DNA from: Pyropia yezoensis
Taxonomy: Eukaryota; Rhodophyta; Bangiophyceae; Bangiales; Bangiaceae
Reading direction: 5' to 3'
Assembly (NCBI GenBank): GCA_009829735.1
Contig: CM020619.1
Coordinates: 28,360,063 to 28,424,062 of the forward strand
Length of the DNA: 64,000 bases
Shown here: positions 1 through 10,539 of the stretch, piece by piece
Numbering within the stretch: position 1 is the first letter of the stretch
Layout: each line of letters opens with the position of its first letter
Made by a program: the position numbers and the translations under genes
The notes under the pieces: model-generated
Seen by the model: only the letters and a program-made list of their open reading frames with translations
Database searches by the model: none
Told to the model about the DNA's origin: nothing

Positions 1-2110
1 CGCACTCGCCATGGCCCCCGGACGGGCCCCGCACCCCCACGGGGGCGAGGGGGGCGCGGAAAGCGGAGCGGGGGGAGGAGACGGGGCGGAGGGGAGCAGG
101 GGTGCGCCACGCAGAACGACGCAAGGGGGGGAAGCCAGGGGCGGGAGGCACGCGTGTCGGTCACGTCACACCAAACGTTGGCGATCCAACGGGCCGCGTG
201 TGGGAAGCGACGATGGCAGGGGCGTGCACCCGCGCCAGGACCCCACCGCGGCACAGCTCGGCCAACAGACACGGTGGCGGCCTCCCACCGTCGCGGAGAA
301 CAAAGAAGGGAATACCCAGGAAATGCGAGGCAGACGGGCAGGAAACGCGCGCGGGTGCGTTGGGACGGCCGCAGCCGGGGGTCGGGGAAGAGCGTCGCCA
401 AGGGAGGTGGGGGGGGGGGGATGACGCACGCCGGGCTCGCCGTCGGTGGGGCACAGGACTCTCCGCCAACGACCCGCCGGTCAGTGCGGCGGGTGATGGG
501 CCCGACTCGGTCCGTTGGGCAGCGCCCCTCCCACCACCCCCGGCCTGCGACACCAGCCCGGGTCGCCGCGGTGGCGGTGCACGGCGCTCGACGGCGGGGG
601 GGGGGCGCGGCTCCCGCGGCCCGCGCCGGGCACACGACCTTCTCTCTGATGGGGCGCCGCGCGAGAACCCCAGCTGCTCACGCGTGCCGAGCACCCCCGA
701 GGGCCGGCAGCAAAGGGGCCCCCACGGCAGCGCTGGGGAACCCCCGCAGTGGAGATTTGCGAGGGAGAGAGAGGAGCGCTGTGCGGAGGAGGGAGGGGGG
801 GCCGGGGGGGTGAGAGGGTCGCTTGCTTGTGACGGGGAGGCTGCGCTTGGCCCACGCTGGCCGCGTCGGCGGTTTGCAGGGCAGTCACGGGCGGCCGTCT
901 CAGACATCGACGCCACCACGCGGTCGTCGTTTCTCTTCGCACGGGCCTGGCGGCGGTGGGAGTGAGGAGTTGAGCCACGGCGGCGGTGGCGGCGCCGGCG
1001 GCGGTGGCACATCTGGCCAGAAGTGACCCCGTGGCCCCCTGACCTGGGAGCGGTGGAGGGGGTGACAGCCCCATTCTGGAGGAGCACGCGCGCGGGGCCG
1101 GCAGCTGCAGACCGGGAACAGACGCACCTCCTCAACGACCCAGCTACGCAACGTGGCCCCTCGTTCGAGAATTCCCGGCCCCCCCCCCCCACCACATCTC
1201 CCCAACAACAGGCTCGCTCGGAGGAGGAGAGCGCCCATGCGAATGTGGCTTGCAGGGAGGGGCCCCACCCAAACGACACGCAAGGCCCCTGTCTAACGGC
1301 AGGCGACCAGGTCGGGGCAGCACCCGTGCAGCTGCTGTGACAATGGATGGGTGGCCGAGAAGCTGCTCCTCCCCCCACAGAAAGACGCTTGTGGGGCACA
1401 TGTTCGGGGCACATGCGAGGCGCGATGAGGCAGTTGGTTGGTGGTGGCAGTGCATGCCACTCGAGAGGACAAGAGCCGCCGAGGTTGTCGCGCATGCGCG
1501 CTGGCCGGCGGCCTTGACCGTGATCCGCGGGCCCCCACACATCTGGTGATTTTTCTCTCGCCACCTCTGGTTCTGCGTCGTTGTGGGCGAGTTGCCGCGC
1601 GACCCGCAACAGTGATTGGGCGGGGGGCCGCCGCTTTCCTTTGGCGACGCCGCCGCTTCGGTCGAGGCCCGGCGGACGCCGCGGACCACCGGCGTGCACG
1701 CCGGGCAGCGGTGGCCCGCGGTCAATGGCGTGGGGTGGGGCTGGAGGCCGGCCGCGGTTGGCGGGCCACGGCAGGGGCCGGCAGGCCGCCTTCCTGGTTG
1801 TCAGCCAGCCATATGGCTGAGCCACCCGTGTCACTCCCACACCGTCCCGCTGCGGCGGCCCGGATGTCACGCGTGGGGCCAACTCGCGCTGAGCCAACGA
1901 GGAATGGAGTTAAAGTCAAGAATTGCTGGATCAGATGCAGTTGTCTAGCACACGAATGATGACGTGACGCGAATGCAGGGTCACGTGTTCGCACCGCAGA
2001 GCCTCATGACTTTCCATATGCGTAGGAGGTCGGAAAGGAGCGCTGTGCGCGTCGCCGCCGAGGAGGGACCGTCCGACTCAGGCGCTGCGGAGTAGTCGGC
2101 GGATGCACAA
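1..2110. other. GC-rich DNA without a supported gene
   Basis: Long open frames run on both strands here, including one of 578 codons on the minus strand at 161-1897. They are made almost wholly of Arg, Pro, Gly, Ala and Ser, overlap each other in several frames, and show no recognisable domain. That is what very GC-rich non-coding DNA gives. I see no RNA gene or repeat array. Confidence 0.6.
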
Positions 2111-3243
2111 CCCACAGGGTATTAGATGAGCCGCACGCCCGCCTCGTCGCAGTGGCTAACCGTTACCATCTTCCCCTCGGCGCGGCGGCCGTGGCGGCAA
2201 TGTATGCGGCTATGCCACGCGAAGGTGCCATCCTCCGTTTGTCGCCAGCACACACCCACGGCAGCTGGCGAGGAGTAGCCTCGACGCTGTGGTAGGGATC
2301 CCTCTTGAAGCCGAGACAATTGCTATGTTTGTATCGCTCCCGAGTAAGAGAGGCCATGTATTCTCGTCAAGCATGATGCAGTTGGTCCACAGCCGGATCG
2401 GACGTCTCGGAAACGGTGTTGGATCCCCTGCGAGAAGGGAAACAAGGGGTTTGATATGGGCGGTGGTCACGGGGAGGGGGCAGGCCTGCGTGGGACAAAG
2501 GCCTGTGGACTTATTGTCTTTCCCTCGACGGAACGAGGCAGCGTCGCCATACTTTGTATAGGTCTTGAAGCGTCTCTTCCCTCCTTCTCTGACGAGCACT
2601 CCAGAGCCATCGCCACTAATGTACACTGACCTCAGCATATCTGTTCCGGGTGCTTCCCTCCATGGGCAGAGGAGGAAGCGACTGCTCTCTTCTGTTGGAG
2701 CGCGCATCGGTCTGAATGGCTTGCGGACACTTCAGGTGTCTTTTCTGTTCGATGGTGCACCAAAGACAGAGGGAAGGAAGGACAGACAGCCCACCCCCAC
2801 CGCCAATCCCCCGTGACTGCCCCTCCGTTCCCCCTGCCCTCCCATCCCTGAGAGACACCTCACGAACGAATGACCGCGTACGCTGTGCCGCCCCACGCTG
2901 GTTGTTGTTGCAGCGTGGCCGTGTCTTCCGGGCGCTCGTCCACCCCCGGCCTCTCCAATGGCAGATGACGATGGGCGCGCTCCTGGAAGAACAGCTGCCG
3001 TGCGGCATACAAGGGGGGCCTCGGAAGGGCTGTTCCTGTGGCCCCATTCGCGCACACGTGGCAAAAACATTATAACAGTACGATCGGCTTCAAAAGTGCG
3101 ATCCCTCCTCCTTCCCCAGACCCCCCCTGCCTCTCCAATGTACCAGGTGGACAACTAATTCAGCTTTTGTTTTAAGTTTTAAGTCAATGTGTAGGACCTG
3201 GTCATGAACAGTTCAGTTACAGTCATTCCCCGATGATCATCAT
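2111..3243. other. Intergenic, one weak minus-strand ORF
   Basis: A 165-codon minus-strand ORF at 2210-2707 has a more balanced residue mix than its surroundings, but it shows no motif I recognise and no splice partner. It may be a remnant of a mobile-element gene. I do not call it a gene. Confidence 0.4.
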
Positions 3244-3302
3244 CTGTAATGCTCGCCATAGGGGTGGGTCATGATGACCCACCCCTATGGCGAGCATTAC
3301 AG
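3244..3302. repeat. Perfect 29-bp palindrome with a 1-nt centre
   Basis: The two 29-base arms are exact reverse complements around a single central G at 3273. The inner part reads GGGTCAT-G-ATGACCC. There is no loop spacer, so it is either a true palindrome that could extrude as a cruciform or a fold-back artefact. Two further palindromes of the same design lie at 4999-5039 and 56912-56964. Confidence 0.95.
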
Positions 3303-4998
3303 CTGCCGGCACCGCGAACGTTGAGAGTAGCTCAATGGATAGGATGACTTGTAAGCACGTCTCTTCGTCATGAACTTGACTAAGATTAGACTAGTACAGT
3401 CTGTATTGGGTATTGTCTGACTGGATATTGTCACGTCCGCGACAATACGCAGTCACGATCAATCGACTATCGAGGTCTTACACATGGATCTACACTGCGA
3501 GAATCGCCGATCGTTGCTAAAAGTAGCAGAGGCCGCGGCAAGTCATACAGTTCTGTCAACCGTGCCACAGCCCGGGACAATGCCCAATACTGACTGTTCG
3601 GTTGGAATTTATCTTAGGACGTGTAGTATTGAGAAAGCGTTTCCTGGGATTTCAACTACCTTTCCTGGCCATGATAACTCGCATACATAGATCAGGGTCA
3701 CTTCCCCCCCGCGGCCCCCCCCATTCTGGAACGTAACCCCTGCGCAGTGCGGCTTAAAGCGGTGTCACGGAATCATTGCTCGGGCCTGTTTTTCTTTGCT
3801 CAGACTTGCTCAGTCGCCTCGGCACAGTTGTAAGAACGAGAAAGTCAATCTGTACAAACCAACAGAATTCTTGCTCAAACGCGCAAGAAAAGCTGTTGTC
3901 CCCGCACGAGAGTGCAAATCTCCGACGGCTTGTCACCCAATGAAATCATGAGAGGTCCTTGCACAAAACGACTACGTACCGCCATGGACGTCACACATAT
4001 CCAATGACAACAGATTTAACTGAGAAAAGTCCCGATCGTCTTTGGACGAGTTATGAAATGATCGGCATAGTTAGGCTGCTTCCTGGGTCTCTCTCGGCTT
4101 TAGTGAGTCCCGAGAAAATAGTTTGTTAGTTTGCTGGAGGAACACGACCCATGTGACCAACTTGTGCTTCACACTGTGCACTCTCAACTAAGAACAACCA
4201 TGCCGACGCGTCGCCTCAAGGGCAAAAAGACACCCCCCTGTCCTAAGCACCCACCATCAACAGGTCCCTTTGCACAGCCATCCCCCTTTCCCACCGCACT
4301 CCACCAGTCTCCCGAATTAGCGACCCGCCCACAAGAGTAGTCGGCTGCACCCCCCCCCGAGCTCGATTCACTTGCGCCCACTATCCCTAGCTTGAGTCGT
4401 ATGAGGTGTGAGAAAGGGTGGTCTTGTTGCTACCGGACCTCATCCCGGTAGTCCCTCTCCCTCGTCTACAAAAATAATCATGCTGCCCGTCTGGACATTC
4501 GTGTCCGCCTATCCGTTCGTCGTCTGTGCACTAGCCCCGACGGCCCAGCTCTCCTGCCGGTTTTCATGTCGCCCCGTGGCACATGTGCTTCCTGGTTTCG
4601 CGACAGTCGTGGTACTGTCGCCATGGTCCACGCCGGGCGGGCTTGGCGTCATTGCCGTGCCCTCCAGTTCCCAGGAGGCCGCCCCGTTACTGGCGGGGAC
4701 GGCGGCACAACCTGTAGGGAGAAGCAGAATGGTTGAGCAGCCATCGCTGAGGCCCACACAGAAGTGCAGCTGAACATTGGTCACTCACAGACCAAGCGGA
4801 AGCAACAGCCATTAAGGGCCCATCTTCACGGCAGCGCCCGGAAGTGTCTCAGACACAAAGCACAGGCAGGGAGCCCTCCCATTGGTCGGACCCACAGGCG
4901 TGCCGGGAGCACACCTCGGAAGCACGTTTTGGGGCACAACAAAATTATCCAGACACAAACGAATTAAATGGAGTTGCAGACACACGCAGACACGCCTG
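3303..4998. other. AT-richer intergenic DNA
   Basis: Base composition is more balanced than on either side. Only ORFs shorter than 125 codons without motifs are present. Near 3324-3385 there is a tRNA box-A-like stretch (TAGCTCAATGG) but no matching B box or cloverleaf. Part of the stretch (3742 to about 3815) is a diverged copy of sequence near 30.8 kb. Confidence 0.55.
3742..3772 (+). repeat. Dispersed repeat, copy A (inverted copy at 30836-30866)
   Basis: These 31 bases match 30836-30866 exactly in reverse complement. Weaker similarity continues for about 40 bases downstream here and leftward from 30836 there, while the other flank diverges sharply at 3742 and 30866. A sharp edge on one side suggests the end of an old mobile element. 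The family is not recognised. Confidence 0.8.
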
Positions 4999-5039
4999 GA
5001 GAGTGGTCGGAAAAACACTGTGTTTTCCCGACCACTCTC
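4999..5039. repeat. Near-perfect 20-bp palindrome with a 1-nt centre
   Basis: The arms (GAGAGTGGTCGGAAAAACAC and its partner) pair at 19 of 20 positions around a single T at 5019. The layout is the same as in the palindromes at 3244-3302 and 56912-56964, but the sequence is unrelated. Confidence 0.9.
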
Positions 5040-6100
5040 GAACACGCCAGTGCACCCGAACAGAGAGGAAGAGAGCAATCTCCAGGTATTTTTTGCACAC
5101 ACGTTCCAGCGACGACGGTCCAACGTGGGGCGTTTAACACCTCTATCGATGCAGACCGCACACGCGAGCGAACCCCCCCCCTGTGACACCGCCGCAGATT
5201 GCTTCCGCTGCAGGCGGCCAGGTGCGAGCGCGGCCGCAGTCCGCCACTGCCGCCGCCCAGGGCCCCGGCAGCTTTGCCCTCCGCGTTTGCGCGCGTCTCT
5301 CCGCCCCTGTGGCCGCTATCCAAGCGCCTCCCCCGCACCCCCGCCTTTCTTTCCGTCCTGCCCCATCCACCTGTCGGACGAGCTATGGAACGAAAAGGCA
5401 CGTCTGACCGAGCTGCATTCGGGCAGCTCTCGGCCCCGGCCGACCCCCCTCCTCTTCATGCCCCGGCCAGCCCCCCACTTCATTCAGCCCGCCAACTCCC
5501 CCACTCCTACCTACCGCTTCTGTGGCAGTATTGACCCCCAGGTAAGGGGGCAACACGTGCCATGCAAGGGGCGGCAGGCCACTAGCCCGATCCGTTCCTC
5601 CCCCTGCATTTGGGTCCATATTCCCTAAGTTTGGGATAGTTAGCTTAGTAGTAAATCCAACTTGGATTTGAGGGTTTTCTGCATTTATCGTCTTGAATTT
5701 TCGTGTGGCCCGGTGGGCAGGTGCTGGGGTGGGAGATTCTGAGTGGCGAGATTCTGGGGGGACCCTGGGGGGATAAGGGGAGGGACAGCGGGGCTTGGCC
5801 CTGCGTCCCCGTCCCGACCAAGAAACTGTTGGACCACACACCATCCTCTTGTTTGTCAGTGGGGGGTTTGCCCCACAACAGGGACAGAGTGTGTGCGACT
5901 TGCACTTCTTCCGGTTCCCCCGACACGGGAGGCAGCCCTTGTACACCGCCCCAACTTGGGTGTCGTGTGTGCAAGTGGTTTTTGCCACAGCTTCCTCCTC
6001 CCCTAGTCATCCTGGGCCTTTCTCTCTTTTTGAACATGGGAGCGACAGCCAAGATGCTGCTACGTCACCGCGTGCGTCTCCCCGCTCGGGGGTCCTTGGA
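5040..6100. other. Leader region of the first Harbinger accessory gene
   Basis: No independent gene is supported. The reading frame of the downstream accessory gene is open from 5795, so its true start could be upstream of the ATG I chose at 6101. I could not find terminal inverted repeats for the transposon here. Confidence 0.4.
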
Positions 6101-7498
6101 ATGGAGCGAGCGCCGAGCCCATCGTCGCCGGTGGGGCCATCTGGTCACACTGGCTTTGACCTCGCCCTGGCTGAGCTCTACCTCGGGCGTCGGTCATCCA
6201 TGGAGCTCCGCCTGGTCCTGCGTGTGCTGGGCATCAAGGGTAAGATGCGGGCCCCTGTGAAGGACAAGCGCGCGCTCGCACTGCAGGCCATGCAGCAACA
6301 AATCCTCGGAGACATGGACCTGGAGATCATGCTTGACAACGCGGCGATGAGGTCAGGCAAACGGGGCGCAACGCTAATGGAGGGCTCGCTGAGACGTGTG
6401 CTCCATGCCGTTCCAGGCGGCTCATCATCCGCCCCCAATCTAAGAATTGACGATGGCTCCCTCGGCTCTGGTGTCCTACTAGGCAGACCAGCTGTGCCTG
6501 ACCGCTCAACTCCCCCCACCGGGCGAGGCATCCATGCATCGGGAAGCACGGCGGGAGCGGGTATCGGGGCCACCAATCGGGTGATTGGCGCAACGGCGGA
6601 CGCATTGCGCGGCTCCACCGAGGCTTCCGGTGGAGGAGGTTCTGGCCCGGGCGAGGGTGCCACGCAGGATCCAATCCCATTGGCCACGCCCCCGCAGCCG
6701 CACAGCACTGGCGCAAGGGAGGCTGACTTTTCCGCCAATGATGTAGCGCGGCGGTTTCATGTCTTGTCTGACCCAGCCAACGGAGACGCTCTGCGACGGG
6801 CGTACCAACCTTTGCCACGGGCCGAGCCCGACAAGGAGCGTGTGAACCTGTGGACGTCTGTCGTCGGCCCAATTTTCAACCGGGCCTCGTACCGCCCGAC
6901 GCCCCCGGCGCTGATTGACGGCATTATGGAGACGGACCTGCGGGGCATCGATCCGAATCGGCACTCGGGTGCGCGACTGGGATCCAAGCTGGAGGAGAAC
7001 TTCCGGACGTTGCGCTCGTTGTATACCGTGGCGGTAGCGAACTACGCAAGGTCGGGCCAGAACGAGCCTACTTTCAAGAGCTTTGCTCAGGGAGATCACC
7101 GCCTACTTTACATTCACTGCCTATTGAAGGGAAGTGATGCCGTTGACTTTGTGCTACGGACCATTCCAGTAGGGGCCCAGAGCGAGGTTGGTCTACCGGG
7201 CAGTGGCCGCGTGGGCGGCACACCTCCGAAGCCCCCCAAGCGCGCCAAGGTGGCGCAGGTGGTCATCAACGGCATGGACGGGTTGACAAGCGCGCTTTCC
7301 GGTGTGGCGCGGGCAATGGCCCCGGCAAGCTCGACGGCTACAGACGCCTCCAATATTTACGACAATGCGGAAGCCATCGGGGCCGTGACCAAACAGCTAC
7401 GTGCAGCACGCGAAGACCTGACGGCAGATCCCGACGATCCTATTGCGGCGCGTGTTGTCCACCACTTGGAGTCGCAGCTGGCGAAGCTTCTCGGGTGA
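6101..7498 (+). CDS. Putative Harbinger accessory (Myb/SANT-associated type) protein
   Basis: The product has 465 residues from the ATG at 6101; the frame stays open back to 5795 and the exact start is uncertain. Residues about 10-60 form a small basic helical segment. Residues about 70-225 are a Gly/Pro/Ser-rich linker. A conserved-looking helical block at about 245-355 contains LWTSVVGPIF, then NYARSGQNEP, then SFAQGDHRLLYIHCLL. This pattern resembles the DNA-binding partner proteins encoded beside PIF/Harbinger transposases, which help the transposase reach the element ends and enter the nucleus. The family is assigned mainly from context: it faces a Harbinger transposase 1.6 kb away, as in the second element of this window. 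A domesticated host regulator is the alternative. Confidence 0.55.
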   Translation: MERAPSPSSPVGPSGHTGFDLALAELYLGRRSSMELRLVLRVLGIKGKMRAPVKDKRALALQAMQQQILGDMDLEIMLDNAAMRSGKRGATLMEGSLRRVLHAVPGGSSSAPNLRIDDGSLGSGVLLGRPAVPDRSTPPTGRGIHASGSTAGAGIGATNRVIGATADALRGSTEASGGGGSGPGEGATQDPIPLATPPQPHSTGAREADFSANDVARRFHVLSDPANGDALRRAYQPLPRAEPDKERVNLWTSVVGPIFNRASYRPTPPALIDGIMETDLRGIDPNRHSGARLGSKLEENFRTLRSLYTVAVANYARSGQNEPTFKSFAQGDHRLLYIHCLLKGSDAVDFVLRTIPVGAQSEVGLPGSGRVGGTPPKPPKRAKVAQVVINGMDGLTSALSGVARAMAPASSTATDASNIYDNAEAIGAVTKQLRAAREDLTADPDDPIAARVVHHLESQLAKLLG

Positions 7499-7599
7499 GC
7501 TCACGTGGGAGGAGTTTGATAGGTTCTACCGTAGGCCATTGTGACGCCGTGCTTTCCCCACTCTCCAGGCCGCGCCTCGCCTCCGGCTGTCGAGCCCGC

Positions 7600-8760
7600 C
7601 AGCGGGTGTGGACATAGTACACGGCATTGGCTGGCGGCCGCCAGCCCACCTCCCCTCGCCCTTCCCCCGCCGCCTGCCTCCCCCTCACTCCTCCAGACGC
7701 GGCGCGCTCCGGGTGCTTGGCCCGGCCGCGGCCGCGACCGCCGCCACTAAGGCTTGTCTGGCGGCCGCCTCAGCGGCCGCCAAAGTCCTCAACGGCATAG
7801 CCGCCGTGATGGGCGTTGCCCCAGCAGCCCCCACCACCGCCGCCACGGACGCCACGGTGCCGGCGGTCGCCTGCCGCCGCTGCAGCGGCGGCGAGGCCTG
7901 CTCCGCCAAGGTGGGCAGCGTCCCTCACCGCAGTCAAGGCGAACGCCACGCCCCGCGGCGGTTACAACGACCGAATCCCCCCGCCGCCGTTGCGCTTTTG
8001 CCGGGACAGCGGCCGACAGCCGCCGTTGTGATGGCCGAGGCCCCCCGCCGCAGTTGTGGCGTTGGGGCGACGGCTACCCCCCGCAGCCGTTACCATTGCC
8101 GCCACCCCCCGCCGTCTTTGCAACGCTGTGGCGACCGCAGACCGCGCCACCGTCGCGATATCCGCCGCCCCGCGGTTATGGCGTTGCGGCGACGGCGGCC
8201 CCCCGCCGCCGTTGCGACGGCCACCGCCCCTCGCCGCCGTTATGGCGTTAGGGCGACATCGGCGCCCCGCGGCCGGTGCGATGGCCGCCGCCCACTCCCG
8301 CCATTGAATCTTGGCGGCGGACGCGGCCACCCCGCCGCTGTTGCGGTGGACGCGGACCCCCGGCGCCCCCCGCTGCTGCTGTGGAATTGCGGAGGCCGCG
8401 CCCCACTGCAACCGATACTGCGTTGGGGCGGCCGCCGCCCCCCCCCCCGCCGTCGATGCCATGGCCATCGCCACCCACCGCTGTTGTGCCGCTTCGGCGA
8501 CAGCGACCCACCCGCTGTTGCGACAGCCGCCACCCCCCGCCGCCGCCGGCTGCAGTTGCGGCGTTGCAGCGCCCGCCCCCCCCTGCCGCCGGTATGGCGT
8601 TGCAGCGGTGGCCGCCGCCCCCGCCGCCGTCGTTGCGGCGGCGACGCCGTCACCATTGCAGTGGCCGCCGCCCCCCGCCACTATGGCGGTTGCGGCAGGT
8701 CACGGTCGCCTGCTACCGTGGCAGCCTCGCTTGAGTGGCGGCTGGCGGCGACACCCGCCG
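7600..8760. repeat. Degenerate GC-rich minisatellite between convergent transposon genes
   Basis: Motifs such as CCGCCGCCGTTGCGGCGACGG and GCCGTTATGGCGTT recur at irregular spacings of about 28-36 bases across more than 1 kb. The stretch is open in several frames (436 codons in one) because of its composition, so I do not call a gene. It sits between the stop codons of the accessory gene and the transposase. The second Harbinger locus also carries an array at the equivalent position. Confidence 0.6.
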
Positions 8761-9096
8761 ATGGTGTTGCGTCATCGGCGCGGGACGCGCCAAGTGCCGC
8801 GTGTGGTTGGTGGGTGTGCCCGGCGCCACGGGTGGTTGGCGGGCGACGACCGGGGGCCTTTTCTGACGTAAGTGGGCGCCGTGGAGGCCATCGTGGACGC
8901 GGTCGTGGGTTGAGATGATACTAGAGCAGCATGGACTAGTCCAGGAACCGCTCCAAGGGGGGGGGGAGGGCAGCTGCAGTTACATATAACATGGGGTACA
9001 GAAACGTGGGCTTGCGCGCTCAGTGCGGCAGACAATGGTAATGAGCGTGAGTTGCTTCGCTCAGACCTCGCGGGGCTGCAGACCTCGTCGTGTTTA

Positions 9097-10539
9097 CTAG
9101 GAAGGTCTGCGGATCTGATTGAGCTTCAAGATCCGGGTCATAGCTACACGCAGAGGGCATCTCTCCCCGTCTCTACGGTGGTATCTCAACCTCTCATCGG
9201 TGTCGCACCTGTCTTGAAAAAGCACCTCCCAAGACTCACCAGCGGCATCCTCAGCGAGCAGCTCCTCAGGAACACTGCTCCTGCGGTCGATGAGGAAGTT
9301 GTGCAACTTGGCGCAAACGCGCACACACTGCGTCGCGACAGGAAGAGAAAAGCGAATGGGCTTCCACAAAATACCCCACCGACTCACCAGCTGACCAAAT
9401 GTTTGCTCCACAAAAATGCGGGAAGACGACTGGTAGTAGTTGAACGCGTCACGCTCCCAAGGCAGGTTCCGGCCTGACCAAGGCGTCAGCAGCCGCCTTC
9501 CAGCTACGTACGCATCGTCGGCCGCAACCCAGTAGCCCTCAGGCAAGGACCCGTCTTCGGCGAGGTGCCGTGCCAACCCACACGCCGAGAAAGCAACGCT
9601 GTCGTGGCATGAACCGGCGGCGACGGCCGAAAGGAAGTGAAGCTTGAAGTTGGCACCTGCAGCTGCCTGCACGTTGAGGGCAAAAAAACCCTTGCGGTTG
9701 TAGTAGGAGACAGGGTTTGGTGCGTCCTGCACGGTCGGTCTGCGAAGACGCACGGCAATGCCGTCCACCGCCGACACACAGCCCCGCAATGGGTTGCGCC
9801 CACCACGTGCGAACAGATTTCTCTGTCGTTCGTACTCTGCAGGCGTCTTGGGGAAAATATTGTTTTTCAACTGAGGCGCATCATCCAGGGCTCGAAGAAC
9901 CTGCAAGTCCGGAAGCGAACGCGGCACAGAGCGAGTGAAAAAAAAGCAAAGAAGAACCGCGAGTTAGAATCGCAGCCATGCAATGCAAAGTGTCGGACAA
10001 GGCCGCCCCTTCATGTATACACAACAGTGCCGCACCACACACAGTTGCCCAAAAAGAAGTCCTCGACGTACCTGATGGAAGATGTTGAACACGGTGCACC
10101 GACCCACCCCAAAAGCTAACATGCAATCAAGATACGATGCCCCAGCAAGGATACGCAGTGCCAGAGCCAGTCGGCAGTCGGCCGGGATGGGCTGACCCGT
10201 GGCCAAAACGGCCATGCCCTCGTCCACCTCCAACCCTCCGCGCACAATATCGAGCAAAGAAAAAAAGTCGGGTCGGCTCATACGGAATAACAGTCGAAAG
10301 TCGGCCTCCGGTAGGGACAGCAGGGTGCTAGACATACACAGACGAGAGCGCTGACCCATACTCGACTCGCGCGACAACGGGGCACCAGTCACAACAGCGG
10401 TATGGCATGCGGCGACGGCAAGCGTCAGGGCGACGAGGGCCACAAGCCGTACGGCGCCCTGCTGTCTTGTCCGACGCTGTCGGCTAAGGACCTGCCGACA
10501 ACCGCGCCGCAGACCTCCTGTCCGAGAGGGGATTGGCAA
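9097..10539 (-). CDS. Harbinger-type DDE transposase (DDE_Tnp_4), one intron
   Basis: Exon 1 is 10539-10072 and exon 2 is 9900-9097. The 171-base intron 10071-9901 has donor CAG|GTACGT and acceptor TTGCAG, phase 0, and joins FNIFHQ to VLRALDD. The protein has 423 residues. The N-terminal third holds the helix-turn-helix-like block typical of the family (FRMSRPDFFSLLDIV through LDCMLAFGVGRCTVFNIF). The catalytic acidic triad is visible: D202 in AVDGI, D284/D285 in VAADDAY and E321 in FVEQTFG. Harbinger transposases excise and insert the element at 3-bp targets in the nucleus. The frame is intact, so it may still be functional. The start ATG at 10539 is the first in frame; a start at residue 61 (MGQRSRL) is also possible. 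Confidence 0.88.

Larger units (their letters stand above)
6101..10539. mobile_element. PIF/Harbinger DNA transposon, element 1
   Basis: Two facing genes make up the element: a plus-strand accessory gene (6101-7498) and a minus-strand Harbinger DDE transposase (9097-10539). A degenerate GC-rich repeat array lies between them. Two separate genes, transposase plus Myb/SANT-like partner, are typical of PIF/Harbinger. The limits given are the outer coding limits, since I did not identify terminal inverted repeats or the 3-bp target duplication. The transposase has no visible break, so the copy may be fairly young. Confidence 0.7.

Noticed and set aside
161-1897. 578-codon minus-strand ORF and overlapping large ORFs
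   Set aside because: Composition is that of GC-rich random sequence, several frames are open at once, and no domain or splice logic is visible.
2210-2707. 165-codon minus-strand ORF with balanced composition
   Set aside because: No recognisable motif, no neighbouring partner exon and no support beyond composition. Kept only as a note.
3324-3385. tRNA-like start (TAGCTCAATGG, possible TGT anticodon)
   Set aside because: The anticodon stem does not pair and there is no TTCRA-type B box, so it is at most a remnant of a tRNA-derived repeat.
7608-8918. 436-codon plus-strand ORF between the two transposon genes
   Set aside because: It lies in a degenerate minisatellite and is open in several frames. 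The residues are Pro/Arg/Ala filler.
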